From NCBI GenBank assembly GCA_035048485.1, contig CM068590.1:7322329-7386328 (forward strand): DNA of 64,000 nucleotides, written 5' to 3'. This DNA comes from Pteria penguin (taxonomy: Eukaryota; Mollusca; Bivalvia; Pterioida; Pteriidae). The notes under the pieces were generated by a model, which saw nothing but the letters and a program-made list of their open reading frames with translations, ran no database searches and had not been told where the DNA came from. This document shows, piece by piece, positions 49,936-62,400 of the stretch. Position numbers and translations under genes: made by a program. The first letter of the stretch is position 1. The number at the start of each line of letters is the position of its first letter.

Positions 49936-50869
49936 ATGAGTTCAAAACAAAAGACAGGGAACATTGAGAAATATCTCGATAAGCAACCAAAACAACAACA
50001 AATTGATGACAAGATGTCAACACGAAGTTCATCAACATCTAGAAAAGGGACAGAAAGTGTAGATAAAGATGGGGACCATTTTGCACTTATCAGAGCGGAT
50101 TTGAAACAAATCAATGAAAATTTACAAAAAAACGGTAAAATCTGAAGAGTTAGAAAAACTGGTCACAAATATAGTTTCAAGGTTACTTAAGAAAAACAAA
50201 GAGGAACTAGAAAGAGAATTCGACAAAAAGATTGAACAAAAGTGTAAAGAAGTAGAAGAAAAACAGAATCTTAAAGAAATTGAACTAAATGAAAAAATCG
50301 ATGGGTTAAACCTTGACATCAACAATTTGCGCAGTAGTTTGGCTACCTGTAACGCAGAAATTACCAAACTAAAATCCGTACTTAAAACAACAGAGGAAAA
50401 TGCAAATAAAGCTCTATCTAAAAGCAATTATAATGAGCAATACAGCAGAAAAAACAACATAAAAATATACGGAGTGAAAGAAGGACGACACGAAGACACG
50501 GAACAAATTGCAAAAGAAATAATACACGAAAAAGCAGGTGTAAAGGTCGACTCGCGAGAAATAATAGCCGTACATCGTATACCGGGAAAAAATGATGGTA
50601 AAGGCAGACCCATTTTATTAAAACTTAAGAACACAGACTCAAAAGCCAAAATCATGAAAAAGAGGAAACAGGTGAGAAGTACCGGAGGTGGTATCCGTTT
50701 TGTGGACGATGTGACTTATCAGAACAGTCAACTTATCTCCAAACTATTGAGCCATGAACAAATCGATGCGGCATGGTACTTCAACGGGTACATATATGGA
50801 CAAAAAGGGAATGTTAAACATAAATTTGACATCACTGACGACATAACAAAAAAGTTAAAAACAATGTAG
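49936..50869 (+). pseudogene. LINE ORF1 (coiled coil plus L1 RRM-like domain), one frameshift
   Basis: RNA-binding ORF1 protein. The first piece, 49936-50145, is basic and Ser/Gln-rich (MSSKQKTGNIEKY). The second frame runs to a stop at 50869. Both frames overlap the A7 run at 50126-50132, where one base gained or lost explains the shift. A Lys/Glu-rich heptad region (about 50150-50440, KEELEREFDKKIEQKCKEVE) should form the trimerising coiled coil. It is followed by NNIKIYGVKEG, typical of the L1 ORF1 RRM, and a basic C-terminal domain. Either a dead copy or an assembly indel. Confidence 0.8.
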
Positions 50870-51164
50870 TATTTTACACATAGTGTCTGAATTCCGGATA
50901 TCTGTTTCCCGTCACCACTGGGTCTATTACAATGTCACTGAGACTTTCCTGTGGTACGACTGGCGTTTATATTTAAAAGTCTGTAAATAATGTTTGTCAA
51001 TTCGTATCAAATGCCAGATTGAATGTCATCAAGTATTTTACGCTTACTATGTCTATCTCTCATTTTTCTATCAGGTGAATTTAAATCAAGTATGTTCGTC
51101 TTGTCTGATGTGTATGGTGTGTCTGGATGTCAATATTACATGTATAATTCTATTATGTATTTTG
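50870..51164 (+). other. Inter-ORF spacer of the first L1-like LINE
   Basis: About 295 bp without recognisable coding content. A frame open from 50994 leads into ORF2, but its first part resembles nothing I know. Confidence 0.5.
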
Positions 51165-54100
51165 ATGGGTGAAACTATAAAAATTGCTTCTGTTAACTGT
51201 GAGGGATTGGGGAACTCTTCCAAAAGGAAGGATGTCTTAAATTATTATAAAAGTAAATCTTACAGCATTGTTTGCCTTCAAGACACTCACTTTATTTCTG
51301 AATTGGAACCATATATAGAGACACAGTGGGGATATAGATGTGTTTTTAGTTCTTTCAGGTCAAATTCTAGGGGGGTGCCATTATGTTTACTAATGACTTT
51401 GAACTCAAACTTAATAAGGAAAAGAAAGATAATGCAGGTAATCTACTTGCCTTAGATCTGAGCATTAATGGCAACAGGTTAACTCTTGTCAATATATATG
51501 GTCCCAATGCAGACAATCCTGAGTTTTATGAGAAACTTGAAGAAATCATTAGAGAATTTGACAATACTTTATACATCATTTGTGGAGATTTCAATTTAGC
51601 TTTAAATCAGGAATTAGATACCCTAAATTACATATCTACTAATAACCCACTAGCTAGAGGAAAGGTAATAGAAATGATGGAAAATTTAAACTTAGTCGAT
51701 TATTACAGAATACTTAACCCAGATAAAAAAATTTTTACATGGCATAAGAAAAATCCAGTGAAACACACTAGACTTGATTATTTTCTAACTTCTGAAAACT
51801 TAACTAATTCAATAGAAAATATCTCAATCAAAGCTGGATATAGATCAGATCACTCTCATATTGTACTTGAACTTAAATTTAATGAATTTGAAAGGGGAAA
51901 TGGTCTATGGAAATTCAACAACCTTTTACTTAAAGACAAACAATATATAGATAAAGTGAAACAAAAAATTGTTGAAATCAAAAAGCATTATGCTAATATT
52001 TTGTATGTTCCTAACATGATACACAACATTCCTGATGATAGTATTGATTTTATAATTAATGACAGTGCTTTTCTAGAGATTGTTTTAATGGAAATTAGAG
52101 GTATTTCAATTTCATATGCTACTTTAAAAAAAAGGAAAGAAATAAGACAGAAAAGCTACTGATTGAAGAAATAAATAATCTTGAAAATAATCTTGAATTG
52201 AGTAATACCTCTTTAGAAACTTTGGAGGAAAAGAAAATAACTTTGGAAAATATTCGAAGGGAAAAACTAAAAGGCAACATGGTGAGATCCAAAGCAAAGT
52301 GGGTGGAAGAAGGTGAAAAACCAACACAATATTTTTGTAATTTAGAATCACGAAACTTTATAAACAAAACCATTAATAAATTGGAAACTGAGGGAAAAGG
52401 TACAATAAGAGATCAAAAAGATATACTGATAGAAACTAGGTCATTTTATGAGAACTTATATTCAAGTAGAGAAGATGAACTTGTCTCAGTTGACTTAGGT
52501 GAAGTTCTACAGTCTTTTGAGATACCCAAACTACATTTGAGCACTGCAAGTAAATTAGAGGGAGATTTCTCTGAATCAGAAGTATTATCTGTTTTAAAAC
52601 AAATGAAGAGTAACAAATCGCCTGGAAGTGATGGCTATACTGCAGAGTTTTTTAAGTTTTTCTGGGGGGACCTTAAACATTTTATTATAAGAGCTATAAA
52701 TCAAGTATACGTCCAAAAACTATTACCAGTCACACAGCGCCTTGGAATTATAACATGTCTCCCTAAAGGCGATAAACCCAGACAGTACCTAAAAAACTGG
52801 CGTCCTATTACATTGTTAAATGTATTCTACAAACTCATTTCTGGCTGTATCAGTAAGAGAATAAAAGCTGTTTTGGATACTCTAATATCTAATACTCAGA
52901 CGGGTTTCATGAGTGGTCGTTATATAGGTGAGAACACTAGACTTATATATGACCTTTTGTCTTTTACGGAAACTCATGAAATCCCTGGTTTAATAGTTCT
53001 TATAGATTTTGAAAAAGCATTTGACTCTATAGCATGGTCTTTTGTATATAGAGTGCTAGAAGTTTTTGGATTTGGTACAAATATTATTGACTGGATCAAA
53101 ATATTAAATACTGATATTAAAGCATCAATTATACAAAATGGTTTCTTGTCAGAGCAGTTAAATGTTAAGCGCGGTTGCCGTCAAGGGGACCCAGTTGCTC
53201 CATATATCTTTCTTTTGTGTGCCGAAATTCTTGCTATTCTTGTAAGAAATAATGTGAATATAAAGGGTATAACAATTAACAATGTAGAACACAAAATTTC
53301 CCAGTATGCTGATGATACAACTCTTATCCTTGATGGTTAAAAAATTCCTTATTTGCAGCCTTAGATACCTTGGAATACTATGCACAAATCTCAGGTCTTC
53401 ACATCAATAGCTCAAAAACTAAAATCATATGGATTGGGTCCAAAAACTTCTGTAAAGATGTTTTCCATCACAGTAAATGGAAGCTTGACTGGGGGTCTAT
53501 AAATTTCACTCTTCTCGGTATTGAATTTTCAGTTGACTTAAACCAAATTACAGAACTAAACTTCCAATTACAAATGCCAAAAATTAAAGCTATGTTTAAA
53601 CAATGGAATAGGAGAATTCTTACTCCTATAGGTAGAATAACAGTTGCCAAGACGTTGATTTTACCCAAACTCAACCATCTTATCATATCACTTCCCAACC
53701 CTAGTCTAGCAATAATACAGTCCCTTACAAAAGACTTATTTAATTTTATCTGGGGTTCTAGTTGTGATAAAGTCAAAAGGGATATTATAACACAAGATTA
53801 TGACAAAGGGGGACTAAAAATGCTACATTTGGAAAATTTTATCACATCTCTAAAATGTTCTTGGATGAAAGGAATTTTATTGAAAAGGAGACAATCCTGG
53901 CTTAACATATTTGAAGCAACTTATGGAACTGATATTATATACAAAATTTCTGATTTTGGGGATGACTTTATACAGAGTATTGTGAAGGAAAGTAAAAATA
54001 AATTTTGGAAAGATACTTTTTTATCATGGCATAAAGTTATGACAAAGATGTTGGAAGCAAACACATCTTATAAAAACTTTTACTTATTGCCTATATGGTT

Positions 54101-54986
54101 TAACAGTAAACTGAAAATTAACAGAGAGCCTATATTTATCAAAAATTGGTACAGAAATGGTGTTAAAGTGATAGGAGACTTTTTTGAAAACAATGTTTTT
54201 CTATCTAGAGAACGATTTCAGTTAAAATTTGGATTACCAAATGTATGTTTGTTACAATATAATGGAATACAAAGTGCAATTTTAAGATATGTAAGATCCT
54301 TACACATTAATATTACCGAGTGTGAAACTAATGACTTTTCCCCATATATCCCCTTTTTCTTAAATATTCTGTTTCTATGTGAAAAGGGATGTAAACATTT
54401 TTACAATTTGATAAATTATAAGGAAATAACACCTACATCGCTACAAAAGTGGAATACAATTGGTCCATATGATTTGATTACAAAAGACGTTTTTAAATCT
54501 TGTTTCAAAACCACTTCTGATTTTTCAGTTCAGTGGCTACAGTTTAGAATACTTCATAGAATTATACCAGTGGGTAGTTACCTAAAAAAGATAAAAATAA
54601 AAGCCACAGATATTTGTTCATTTTGTAATGAGGATGGTGAAAATATAGAACATGTCTTTTATAGTTGTCCAAAAATCTCTGACCTGTGGAAATTTTTATC
54701 TAGACAGATCTACAATAAAACTAATATTTCTATCCTTTTTAATAAGAAAAATGTTCTGTTTGGTGAGCAGCCATCCAAAAATAATCTAGTCACAAATTTC
54801 ATTATCCTTATTACAAAATATTATATATATAAGTGCTTAAAACAAAGCAAAATTCCTAGCTTTGTTGGTAGCCTAAATTGTCTTCAGTATAATTATAAAA
54901 CTGAGGAATATCTTTCCATCAAGAATGATAGTTTAGAAGAATTTAACAAAACTTGGTGCCAGTGGAGGAAATTTTTTATACTTTGA
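51165..54986 (+). pseudogene. LINE ORF2: APE endonuclease, reverse transcriptase and C-terminal zinc motif; three frameshifts
   Basis: Starts at MGETIKIAS. Endonuclease: ASVNCEGL, CLQDTHF (Asp where L1 usually has Glu), NIYGPN, CGDFNLAL and SDHSHIVLEL. RT: NKSPGSDGYTAEFFKFFW, WRPITLLN, IDFEKAFDS (53002-53028), GCRQGDPVAP (53173 on) and YADD (53305-53316). The C-terminal part to 54986 ends with C-x2-C-x8-H-x4-C (CSFCNEDGENIEHVFYSC, about 54616-54665). Breaks: G6 at 51370-51375, A8 at 52126-52133 and A6 at 53339-53344. I found no other stop, so about 1270 codons would be expected. The enzyme would nick DNA and prime reverse transcription on the target in the nucleus. Confidence 0.88.
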
Positions 54987-55752
54987 GCTGTTGATCAATG
55001 AAAGAGCTGTTCGACCAATGTTTCTCAAACTCTTAGTTTCTTTTGTATAGTATTCCTTTTTTTATGCTCCTATACTGTACAGCATTAGTGCAAAACTTTG
55101 TCTCTTCATCCATTGTATTTGTATAAGGTACGAATGTGGGCGTGAAAGAAAATGTCCTGTCCTTATGTTTCTTTTACTAAAAATTGGTACCCTAGGCATA
55201 ATTAAACTTATCCCTTCAAAACTCCTAGTATAAAATATGGGGACTGAAAGTGCCTGGTGGAGGGTCTAACTAGCGAAACGCGAAAAGCTCTCCATCTGGG
55301 TACTAACAGTCCCAAAGTGCCAATATTTTTTCAAATCTCTATTAAGTATGTTGTATCTGGTTGATATTATAACCATAATTTATGTCAATTATAAAAATTT
55401 CAAAGTTATCATCATTGGTATATTTATTGAATTTTTAGTTGTACCTGGTTGATATTATAACCATAATTTATGTCAATTATAAGTATAAGAAGTTCAAAGT
55501 TATCATCATTGGTATATTGTTGACATTTTAGTTGCACATGTATCATATATCATATATATACATATTTTAACCATAATTTATGTCAATTATAAAAATTTCA
55601 AAGTTATCATCATGGGTATATTAATTATTATTCACATTTAAAAAAGAATGTTTTGCCGAATTATAAGATAGAAAGGCATATCTCTGTAAGGGGGAGATTC
55701 TGGGGCAACCCAACATCAGCCCCTCCAAAACCATGTTTGTCTGGGTACCAAT
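54987..55752 (+). other. 3' UTR of the first L1-like LINE with tandem repeats
   Basis: It contains three degenerate repeats around AACCATAATTTATGTCAATT (55371, 55459 and 55569; periods 88 and 110 bp), each followed by CAAAGTTATCATCAT. A short GC-richer stretch, CTAGCGAAACGCGAAAAGC, lies near 55270. The poly(A) tail follows. Confidence 0.75.
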
Positions 55753-56688
55753 AAAAAAAAAAAAAAAAAAAAAAAAAGAAAGGAACCGCGGAAAGCACAA
55801 TGTAGAATGCTTGATTGACAAGACATGGTAATGATATTCGTATGATGGTGGCACTTGTCCTATGCATTCCATAAAAGATCACGCCGCGTTACAGCGCGGG
55901 ATGAGTTGAAATAATACTGTGGTATTCAATTTGGAATTTTAATGATAGTTGGGGAAAACTGGTTTGAACGTATTCCGGATAAGTGGTCTGTGTAAATTTT
56001 ATAGAATAAACCAAGACATGCGAGGAGGTATCTATCACAAAGTTATTTTATGGGTTCACAAGGGACTGATATTCTTTTACATGGCGTTAAAACTTCAAAT
56101 AAAGGTATGTAAAACAACCTTGTTAACCCCTATTTACGGAAGACGACGTGATTTGTTTTCTGTAACCTTTCCAAAACTCGCATTCCATATTACATATCTT
56201 CCCATGAATACACTTCCATATTGCCAGATATTGGTCACTTCTTTAAATCAGTATACCTTGTCTATGATGCAAGCACTTAAACATAGATATTTTCCTGGGC
56301 AACACTAAAAAACAGCGCCATTATTTACCTGTAGGGGTGATAGAATGGGAGAATCTTTGGCGCGAATCATCGATATACAGTATGATTTTACGTCAATTTG
56401 TATATCAGCTCGATTTGATAATTGAAAAGCACATATTACAATATGAACTTGAAACATTTCTTTTTGATCCTTGTACGAATGTTGCCTAATTTGTGCATCC
56501 CTGTGTGATATCTGGACTCGTCTTTGATGTTTTCTGACCACGTGATCATGCATAATCAGTTTCATCCAATCACACAACGATGTTAATCAATGTCTTAATA
56601 ATCATACGACCAATGCATTTCGTGCAGTAATCACTTTCATACACGCTTGACATAGGGTATAATTACAACTAAATGATTGAATGATTTA

Positions 56689-58060
56689 GTTTAGTTTATT
56701 AGTCTTAAGCAATACAGCTTATTGACATGCATATAAAGTAAAACATTCAATATTACATACATAATTGTCAGTAGCGAAAGAGATACAATGGTACAATGTT
56801 ATATAAATACAATGTAATTGACACAATATAGATATAATTATATATGAAGTTTTCTAATAACAAAAGCATTTTTATATATTTGCCAAGGTTACAAAGTTCT
56901 TTTACATTTTGACTGGCAAATATCTGTATCAATTTATAGACTGAAGGTCTTGCGTAATAATATTTTTTCAAACATTTTGCTCTTATATCATGATAATAGG
57001 GACATACCAAAATAAAGTGAAATTCGTCCTCTAAATCGATTTTACATAGAGGACATTTACGATTTTCGATGGGAATTTTCTTATATCTTCCCGTTTCTAT
57101 ATTTAAACAATGGGAAGATAGTCTTAATTTACATATAAGTTTTTTTAATTGAGTCGGAAAAGGTTTCAACAAATAAGTTTGTAATGTAAAATTATCCACA
57201 ATATGCTTATAAATCGTACACTTTGTAGAACTGTTAACATCTGCTAAAATATTTTGTTTATATATATCAAATAACCGTTGCTTAGCAACTGCTAAAACGT
57301 ATTTTGGTTTTTCACAGTATTGGTTATCCCATAAATTAAACAAACCCAAAGTTGACAATAAGTTTCTGATCGTTGCTGCCCAGTTGTTACAGTTAGGCTT
57401 TTGTAACTGTTCATTATACATAAAATGATAACACGATTTTAAAATACAATTATTACACGATATAAGTTTCATCCAATATTTCAAAATACGTAATTTTCTC
57501 ATACATTCTAATGGAAATCTGCCCAATTCACAATAAACAGCTGCATTAGGAGTTGAACGCTTTACTCCTAGTAAATTTTTACAAAAGTCCATATGCACTT
57601 TTTCAATATCTGGTGCAGAATGGAAACCCCAAACTTCACAACTATAGTATGAAATACTGCCAATGTAGGTATCGAATAAAGATAAAAGTGTTACAAAATT
57701 TAAACACATATTATTACATTTTCTTTTAAATGAAAAAAGCGCTTTCTTACATTGTAATGCCAATTGTTTTTGGGCAACATTGAACTTTCCATTATAATTT
57801 AGTAAGATTCCCAAATAACAGAACTTATCAACCATTTCAATTTGTTTACCATCATAATGCCAAATATCATTGTCTTTAAGTGTACCCCCATTTCTGAAAA
57901 CAATTATTTTAGTTTTATCAACATTTACAGTCAAAGCCCATTTACTTGTATACAATTCCAAAGAGTTTAGAAGAGATTGTAAACTTGTAGCCGATTCTGC
58001 CAAAATAACCATATCATCGGCGTACATTAATAAAAAGAGCGATAACGGGTATATAACGGG
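56689..58060 (-). mobile_element. 5'-truncated non-LTR retrotransposon fragment with 40-bp target duplication
   Basis: 1372 bp on the minus strand. Satellite D sequence from GACATAGGGTATAATTAC to TGAATGATTTA occurs on both sides (56649-56688 and 58061-58100), a 40-bp duplication. The element starts a few codons before the RT active site and ends in AATAAACTAAAC-type sequence without a long poly(A). Confidence 0.8.
56768..58060 (-). pseudogene. C-terminal half of a LINE reverse transcriptase (CR1/Jockey/RTE-like, clade uncertain)
   Basis: The open frame continues upstream to 58108 into satellite D, so its first ~16 codons are not element-derived. It begins just before MYADDMVILAES (YADD at 58013-58024) and runs through the RT thumb (WALTVNVDKTKIIVF, VDKFCYLGILLNYNGKF) to a C-terminal region ending with CPLCKIDLEDEFHFILVCP, a C-x2-C-x8-H-x4-C motif. 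It has no internal stop over ~430 codons. Palm motifs A and B and any endonuclease are missing, so it cannot encode an active enzyme. It differs clearly from the two L1-like LINEs in this window. Confidence 0.8.
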
Positions 58061-58522
58061 GACATAGGGTATAATTACAACTAAATGATTGAATGATTTA
58101 CCGATCAAAACAGTTTCTAAATCCTCGTTTTACCGATGGAATGCAAAACAATCGCTTTACCTTAAATTCGTGTTAGTATTAGGCATGCATTCGAATTATG
58201 TAGTAGATACAAATTTAAATGTTTGTTTGATTGTTAATCATCACCTTTCTATTAACATTCTAGGTATTAGGTAGAAGACGCAATGAACCAAGAAATTACA
58301 CCACAACGGTCAAGATCAATTAATCAATTATTAGTCAATCCCTTATCACCGTGCAGTACGTACAAATTGTCATAAAAGAAATCATGTGTTTAGTATTTAC
58401 CGTTAAATACTCACTCTAATGCGAAATGAAATGTAGAAGGGACCTGGTGAAATCAGATATATACATATATTTGTGTTCCTACATTTCTACGATTCCTAAA
58501 TAAAGTATGACTAGTATCTATA

Positions 58523-58614
58523 GGGGACTAGATAGCGCAGTCAGTAACGCTCTCGTCCCTTAACAAATCGATTCGGGTTCGATTCCCGGTGTGGTATGTG
58601 TTAGTTTCTTTTTT
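58523..58614 (+). promoter_or_regulatory. tRNA-like head 10
   Basis: Both boxes intact; T6 at 58609-58614. It is the last head before the array is cut by the second L1-like LINE. Confidence 0.65.
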
Positions 58615-59085
58615 CTTTCTATTTTTTTTTTAATCGTTTGAAAATAATTGTTTTGGTATGTATAATCAATTATGCCTCATGCAGCCTTAATAACCTTGCA
58701 ACAAGACGAAACCTTTTTCTCTTCATCATGGCAAATCTCTGTGTATAGTAAATATTTGAAATTCATTTGAATGGTCTATCATGCTTTCTGCACATTTAAA
58801 AACAAGTTAGGAGGTAACAGTTTACAAAAATGAATTGTTATCTCTGATGACGAACATAATAAAGAAAGGAACCGCGGACAGCACAATGTAGAATGCTTGA
58901 TTGACAAGACATGATAATGATACTCGTATGATGGTGGCACTTGTCCTATGCATTCCAAAATAAAGTATCACGCCGCGATACAGCGCGGGATGAGTTGAAA
59001 TAATACTGTGGTATTCAATTTGGAATTTTAATGATAGTTGGGGAAAACTGGTTTGAACGTATTCTGGATAAGTGGTCTGTGTAAA
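58523..59085 (+). repeat. D monomer 10, cut by the second L1-like LINE
   Basis: Begins with a complete head and carries the CCAAAATAAAGTATCACG mark near 58956. It ends at GTCTGTGTAAA, where the poly(T) of the minus-strand LINE starts. The rest of the monomer is outside the window. Confidence 0.85.
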
Positions 59086-59114
59086 TTTTTTTTTTTTTTT
59101 CTTTTTTTTTTTTT

Positions 59115-59400
59115 ATTCCAAATTCATCAATTAACATATACATTGTAAACATATATTATACATTATCAATATACAGTAAATATTCATATGACATACATCA
59201 TACATATCCTAATAATATAATAAATGTGATACATGTTGTATTACAATATCTATAAAGCACGTCACGACCTTGAATTTGGTTTTTTATCTGCTAATATAGT
59301 ACTGCAGATTAAGAGAGAGAGAGAGAGAGAGAGAAAGAAAGAGAGAGAGAGAATTAGCTAAAACAGATAAAACTAATTGTATATCATTGTATACATGTAT
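59115..59400 (-). other. 3' UTR of the second L1-like LINE, with (GA)n
   Basis: AT-rich, with a GA-repeat microsatellite at 59311-59353 interrupted by GAAAGAAA. No repeats like those in the 3' UTR of the first LINE. Confidence 0.6.
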
Positions 59401-62400
59401 CTATATCTCTAATGCCAGTTTCCATTTTTCAAAATTGCTATAAAATACCTCAAGATGTTGTTGTTTGACAGCAATATAGTGATGAATAAAATATATTTTC
59501 TTAAGCAATAATTTTACAGAGATTAAAGTAGGCAAAGTCTTATCACATTTCATTGTATAAATATGATATTTTATATATAATAACATTAAATCATTTATTT
59601 TTGATAATTTACCTATTCCAAGAATAACATTTTTCTTGACTAAATTCAAATCTATTGAAAATTGAAATAACCAATTCTCAATACTTTTCAAAAAGTATTG
59701 TATGTGTTCACATTCCCATAAAAGATGAGTAATTGTTTCTTCTTCTTTATTACAAAAAAGTACATAAAGGACTTTCATAAATTCCTATTTTGTAAGCAGA
59801 CAAATTTGTTGTTAAAAAGAAATGATTTATTCTATATTGAAACCAAAGAAGTTTTGTGTCTTTAGTTAAATTAAACGGTTTCTGATAAATACATATCCAA
59901 TCTGATTGGTCAATATCATTGAAGATATTTTCCCACTTTTTTTGTGATTTTGGTATAACATAATTTTGTTTTATAATTTCATACATATCCTTTGATCCTG
60001 AACTATTTTTAATAATATATTTAATTTTATCAATAATCCATGGTCCACAAAATTTAGACTCAGGTTTTTGGTCATTATTTTGGAAAATTTTCTTTATAGC
60101 CACAATTAGTCCATTAAATTCTAAGAAATTACTCTCTGGTATATTGAAAATTTGTTGAAATTCATCATATGTGTAAAATTGACCATTCTCTTTTAATAAA
60201 TCATTCACATATTTTATATTTTTTTCATACCATAATCCATACAATACACTTTTACCCCCTATTTTTATATTTTCATTAAACCATATTTCACTTTGAATCA
60301 ATTTCTCCAGCTGATTTTCATTCTTATAATAAAAGTTATCATATATTTTTTGCTTATCTACAAGTGTTTTCCATGCTTGTAAAACATCTCTCCAAAATTG
60401 ATTAGTAGTCTTATTTATACAATACTTAATATATTCAGTTCCACAATCGAGTAATAGGTTAAATTTTATTTTATGAAACAAAAGATTTTGCCAAATGCCT
60501 TCTTGATTAAGAATCCTTCTTATCCAAGTTGTTTTGAGTGCAATTATATAAGCATTAAGGTCTATCATATTTAAACCACCCTCGCTAATTAATTTAGTTA
60601 TTATATTTCTTGCTATTTTATCAGGTTTTTTCTGCCACAAAAATTGATAAAGTATACTATTAATTTCATTTTGGATATTACTTGATGGATTTGGCAAAGA
60701 CAAAAACAAATGATTAAACTGAGAAATCATAAGCGTTTTTATCAGTGTTATGTATCCAATTGGAGTAAGCTTTCTTTTTCGCCATTGATTAATAATGGAG
60801 TTTAATTTCTGTATTCTTACTCTATAATTTAATTCACAAATATTATTCAAATTAACATCAAACTCTATCGCTAATAACTTAAACCTAGTTTTTCCCCATA
60901 AAAGATTCCAGTCCCTACACATATTATCATCACTGAATTTTTTATTGCCTATCCAAATGAGTTGAGTTTTTTTCAAAGTTTACTTTAAGACCAGAAATAT
61001 TTTCAAACCATTTTAATGTTAAAAGAGATTCTGATAAAGATTCTTCATTGCCATTAAGGATAAGTGACGTATCATCTGCATACTGAGATATTTTATATTC
61101 TAGTCTATCAACAGTTATACCTTTTATTTTAGGGTTGTTTCTTATTTTTATAGCAAGAATCTCTGCACATAATATAAATAAATACGGTGATATCGGATCG
61201 CCTTGTCTACAGCCGCGGCCAGGATTAAAATATTGTGATAAATTACCTCCCTGGTTCACTCTAGACTTTATATTACTATAGAAAACCTTGACCCATTTTT
61301 TAATATAATCTCCAAATCCAAAAAAATCCAAACATTTGTACAAAAATTCCCATGATATAGAATCAAAGGCTTTTTCAAAGTCAATAAATAAAAGAAGACC
61401 TGGTATATCCTGATTTTCTGTATAATCCATTATGTCATATATTAAGCGTGTATTTTCCCCAATATACCTCCCGGCTATAAAACCTGTTTGTTCTTTACTT
61501 ATTAATTTATCTAACACTGTTTTGATTCTGTTAGCTATTGCCCCTGAACCCAATTTATATACTATGTTAAGAAGAGTGATTGGTCTCCAGTTTTTCATAT
61601 AATGTCTAGGCTTATTTTCTTTAGGAATACATGTAATTATACCTTCCCGTTGTGTAATAGATAAATCCCCTGTTTCAAAACCATAATTAAGGGAGTTAAC
61701 AACTAAAGATCCCAGTTGCAACCAGAAAAATTTAAAAAACTCTGCAGTAAAACCATCAGATCCTGGACTTTTATTATTTTTCATTTTCTTTAATATGTTA
61801 AGAATTTCATTGGCACTAAGCTTACCCTCTAATTTATCTGCTTCAATATGCGAAAGTCTCGGAACATTAAATTCTCTTAACTCAGTTTCTAAATTATAAT
61901 TATATGTATTTTCCTTTGCAGAATATAGGTTTTCATAAAAACTTGTTGCCTCTGCAAGAATTTCATATTGATTGGTAATTAGAGTGCCATTTTCTTTTTC
62001 TAATTTTGGAATGATTTTATTTACAAAATTTCTTTACTCTAGATGAGAAAAATACTTTGATGGTTTTTCACCATCTGTTATCCATTGGGCTCTAGATCTT
62101 ATTATACTTCCTTTCAATTTTTCATTTCGTATCTCCTCCAAATCCTTTCTTTTACTAACAAGTTCTTCTTTATTTTCAGTATTTAAATTTTTTTCTAATT
62201 GTTTTATATCATTTATCAAATCATTTTCTAAGTGAAATCTTTGCTTTTTCTTGTAACATGCATAAGAAATAGAAATACCCCTCAATTCAAGTAATAAAGT
62301 TTCCAAAAACAATTGATCATTAATAGTAAATTGTAATGAATCAATATTTTTTATATTATCATGGTTATACACTGGTAGCATATACTGCTGCTTCACTTCT

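Larger units (their letters stand above)
49677..55774 (+). mobile_element. Near full-length L1/Tx1-like LINE
   Basis: 6.1 kb inserted in D monomer 9, flanked by the 15-bp duplication AAAGAAAGGAACCGC (49662-49676 and 55775-55789). Layout: 259-bp 5' UTR, ORF1 (49936-50869), ~295-bp spacer, ORF2 (51165-54986), 3' UTR with tandem repeats, and a poly(A) tail (about 55753-55774). Two ORFs, an APE-type endonuclease, no RNase H, a C-terminal CCHC and a poly(A) tail place it in the L1/Tx1 group. The target is compatible with L1-type nicking next to a T run on the opposite strand. Coding is broken only at four mononucleotide runs. Confidence 0.88.
49342..58522 (+). repeat. D monomer 9, split by two LINE insertions
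   Basis: The pieces are 49342-49676, 55775-56688 and 58061-58522, allowing for target duplications. Removing both insertions leaves about 1656 bp; 13 bases missing near 49500 explain the shortfall. The body carries monomer-3 marks (GGAACCGCGGAAAGCAC at 55782). Confidence 0.8.
25822..59085 (+). repeat. Satellite-like tandem array D, ~1.67-kb monomers, interrupted by retroelements
   Basis: Monomers repeat head-to-tail with periods of 1669-1681 bp, measured between the GGGGACTAG heads. Ten heads are present. Adjacent monomers differ by scattered substitutions and small indels, while some pairs five monomers apart are much closer. The array starts at the end of Helentron unit C and is still running where the second LINE enters at 59086. 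Insertions are at 27185-34770, 49677-55774 and 56689-58060. The 100-119-codon frames recurring in the monomers vary by missense changes and truncations between copies, so I do not treat them as genes. Confidence 0.88.
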
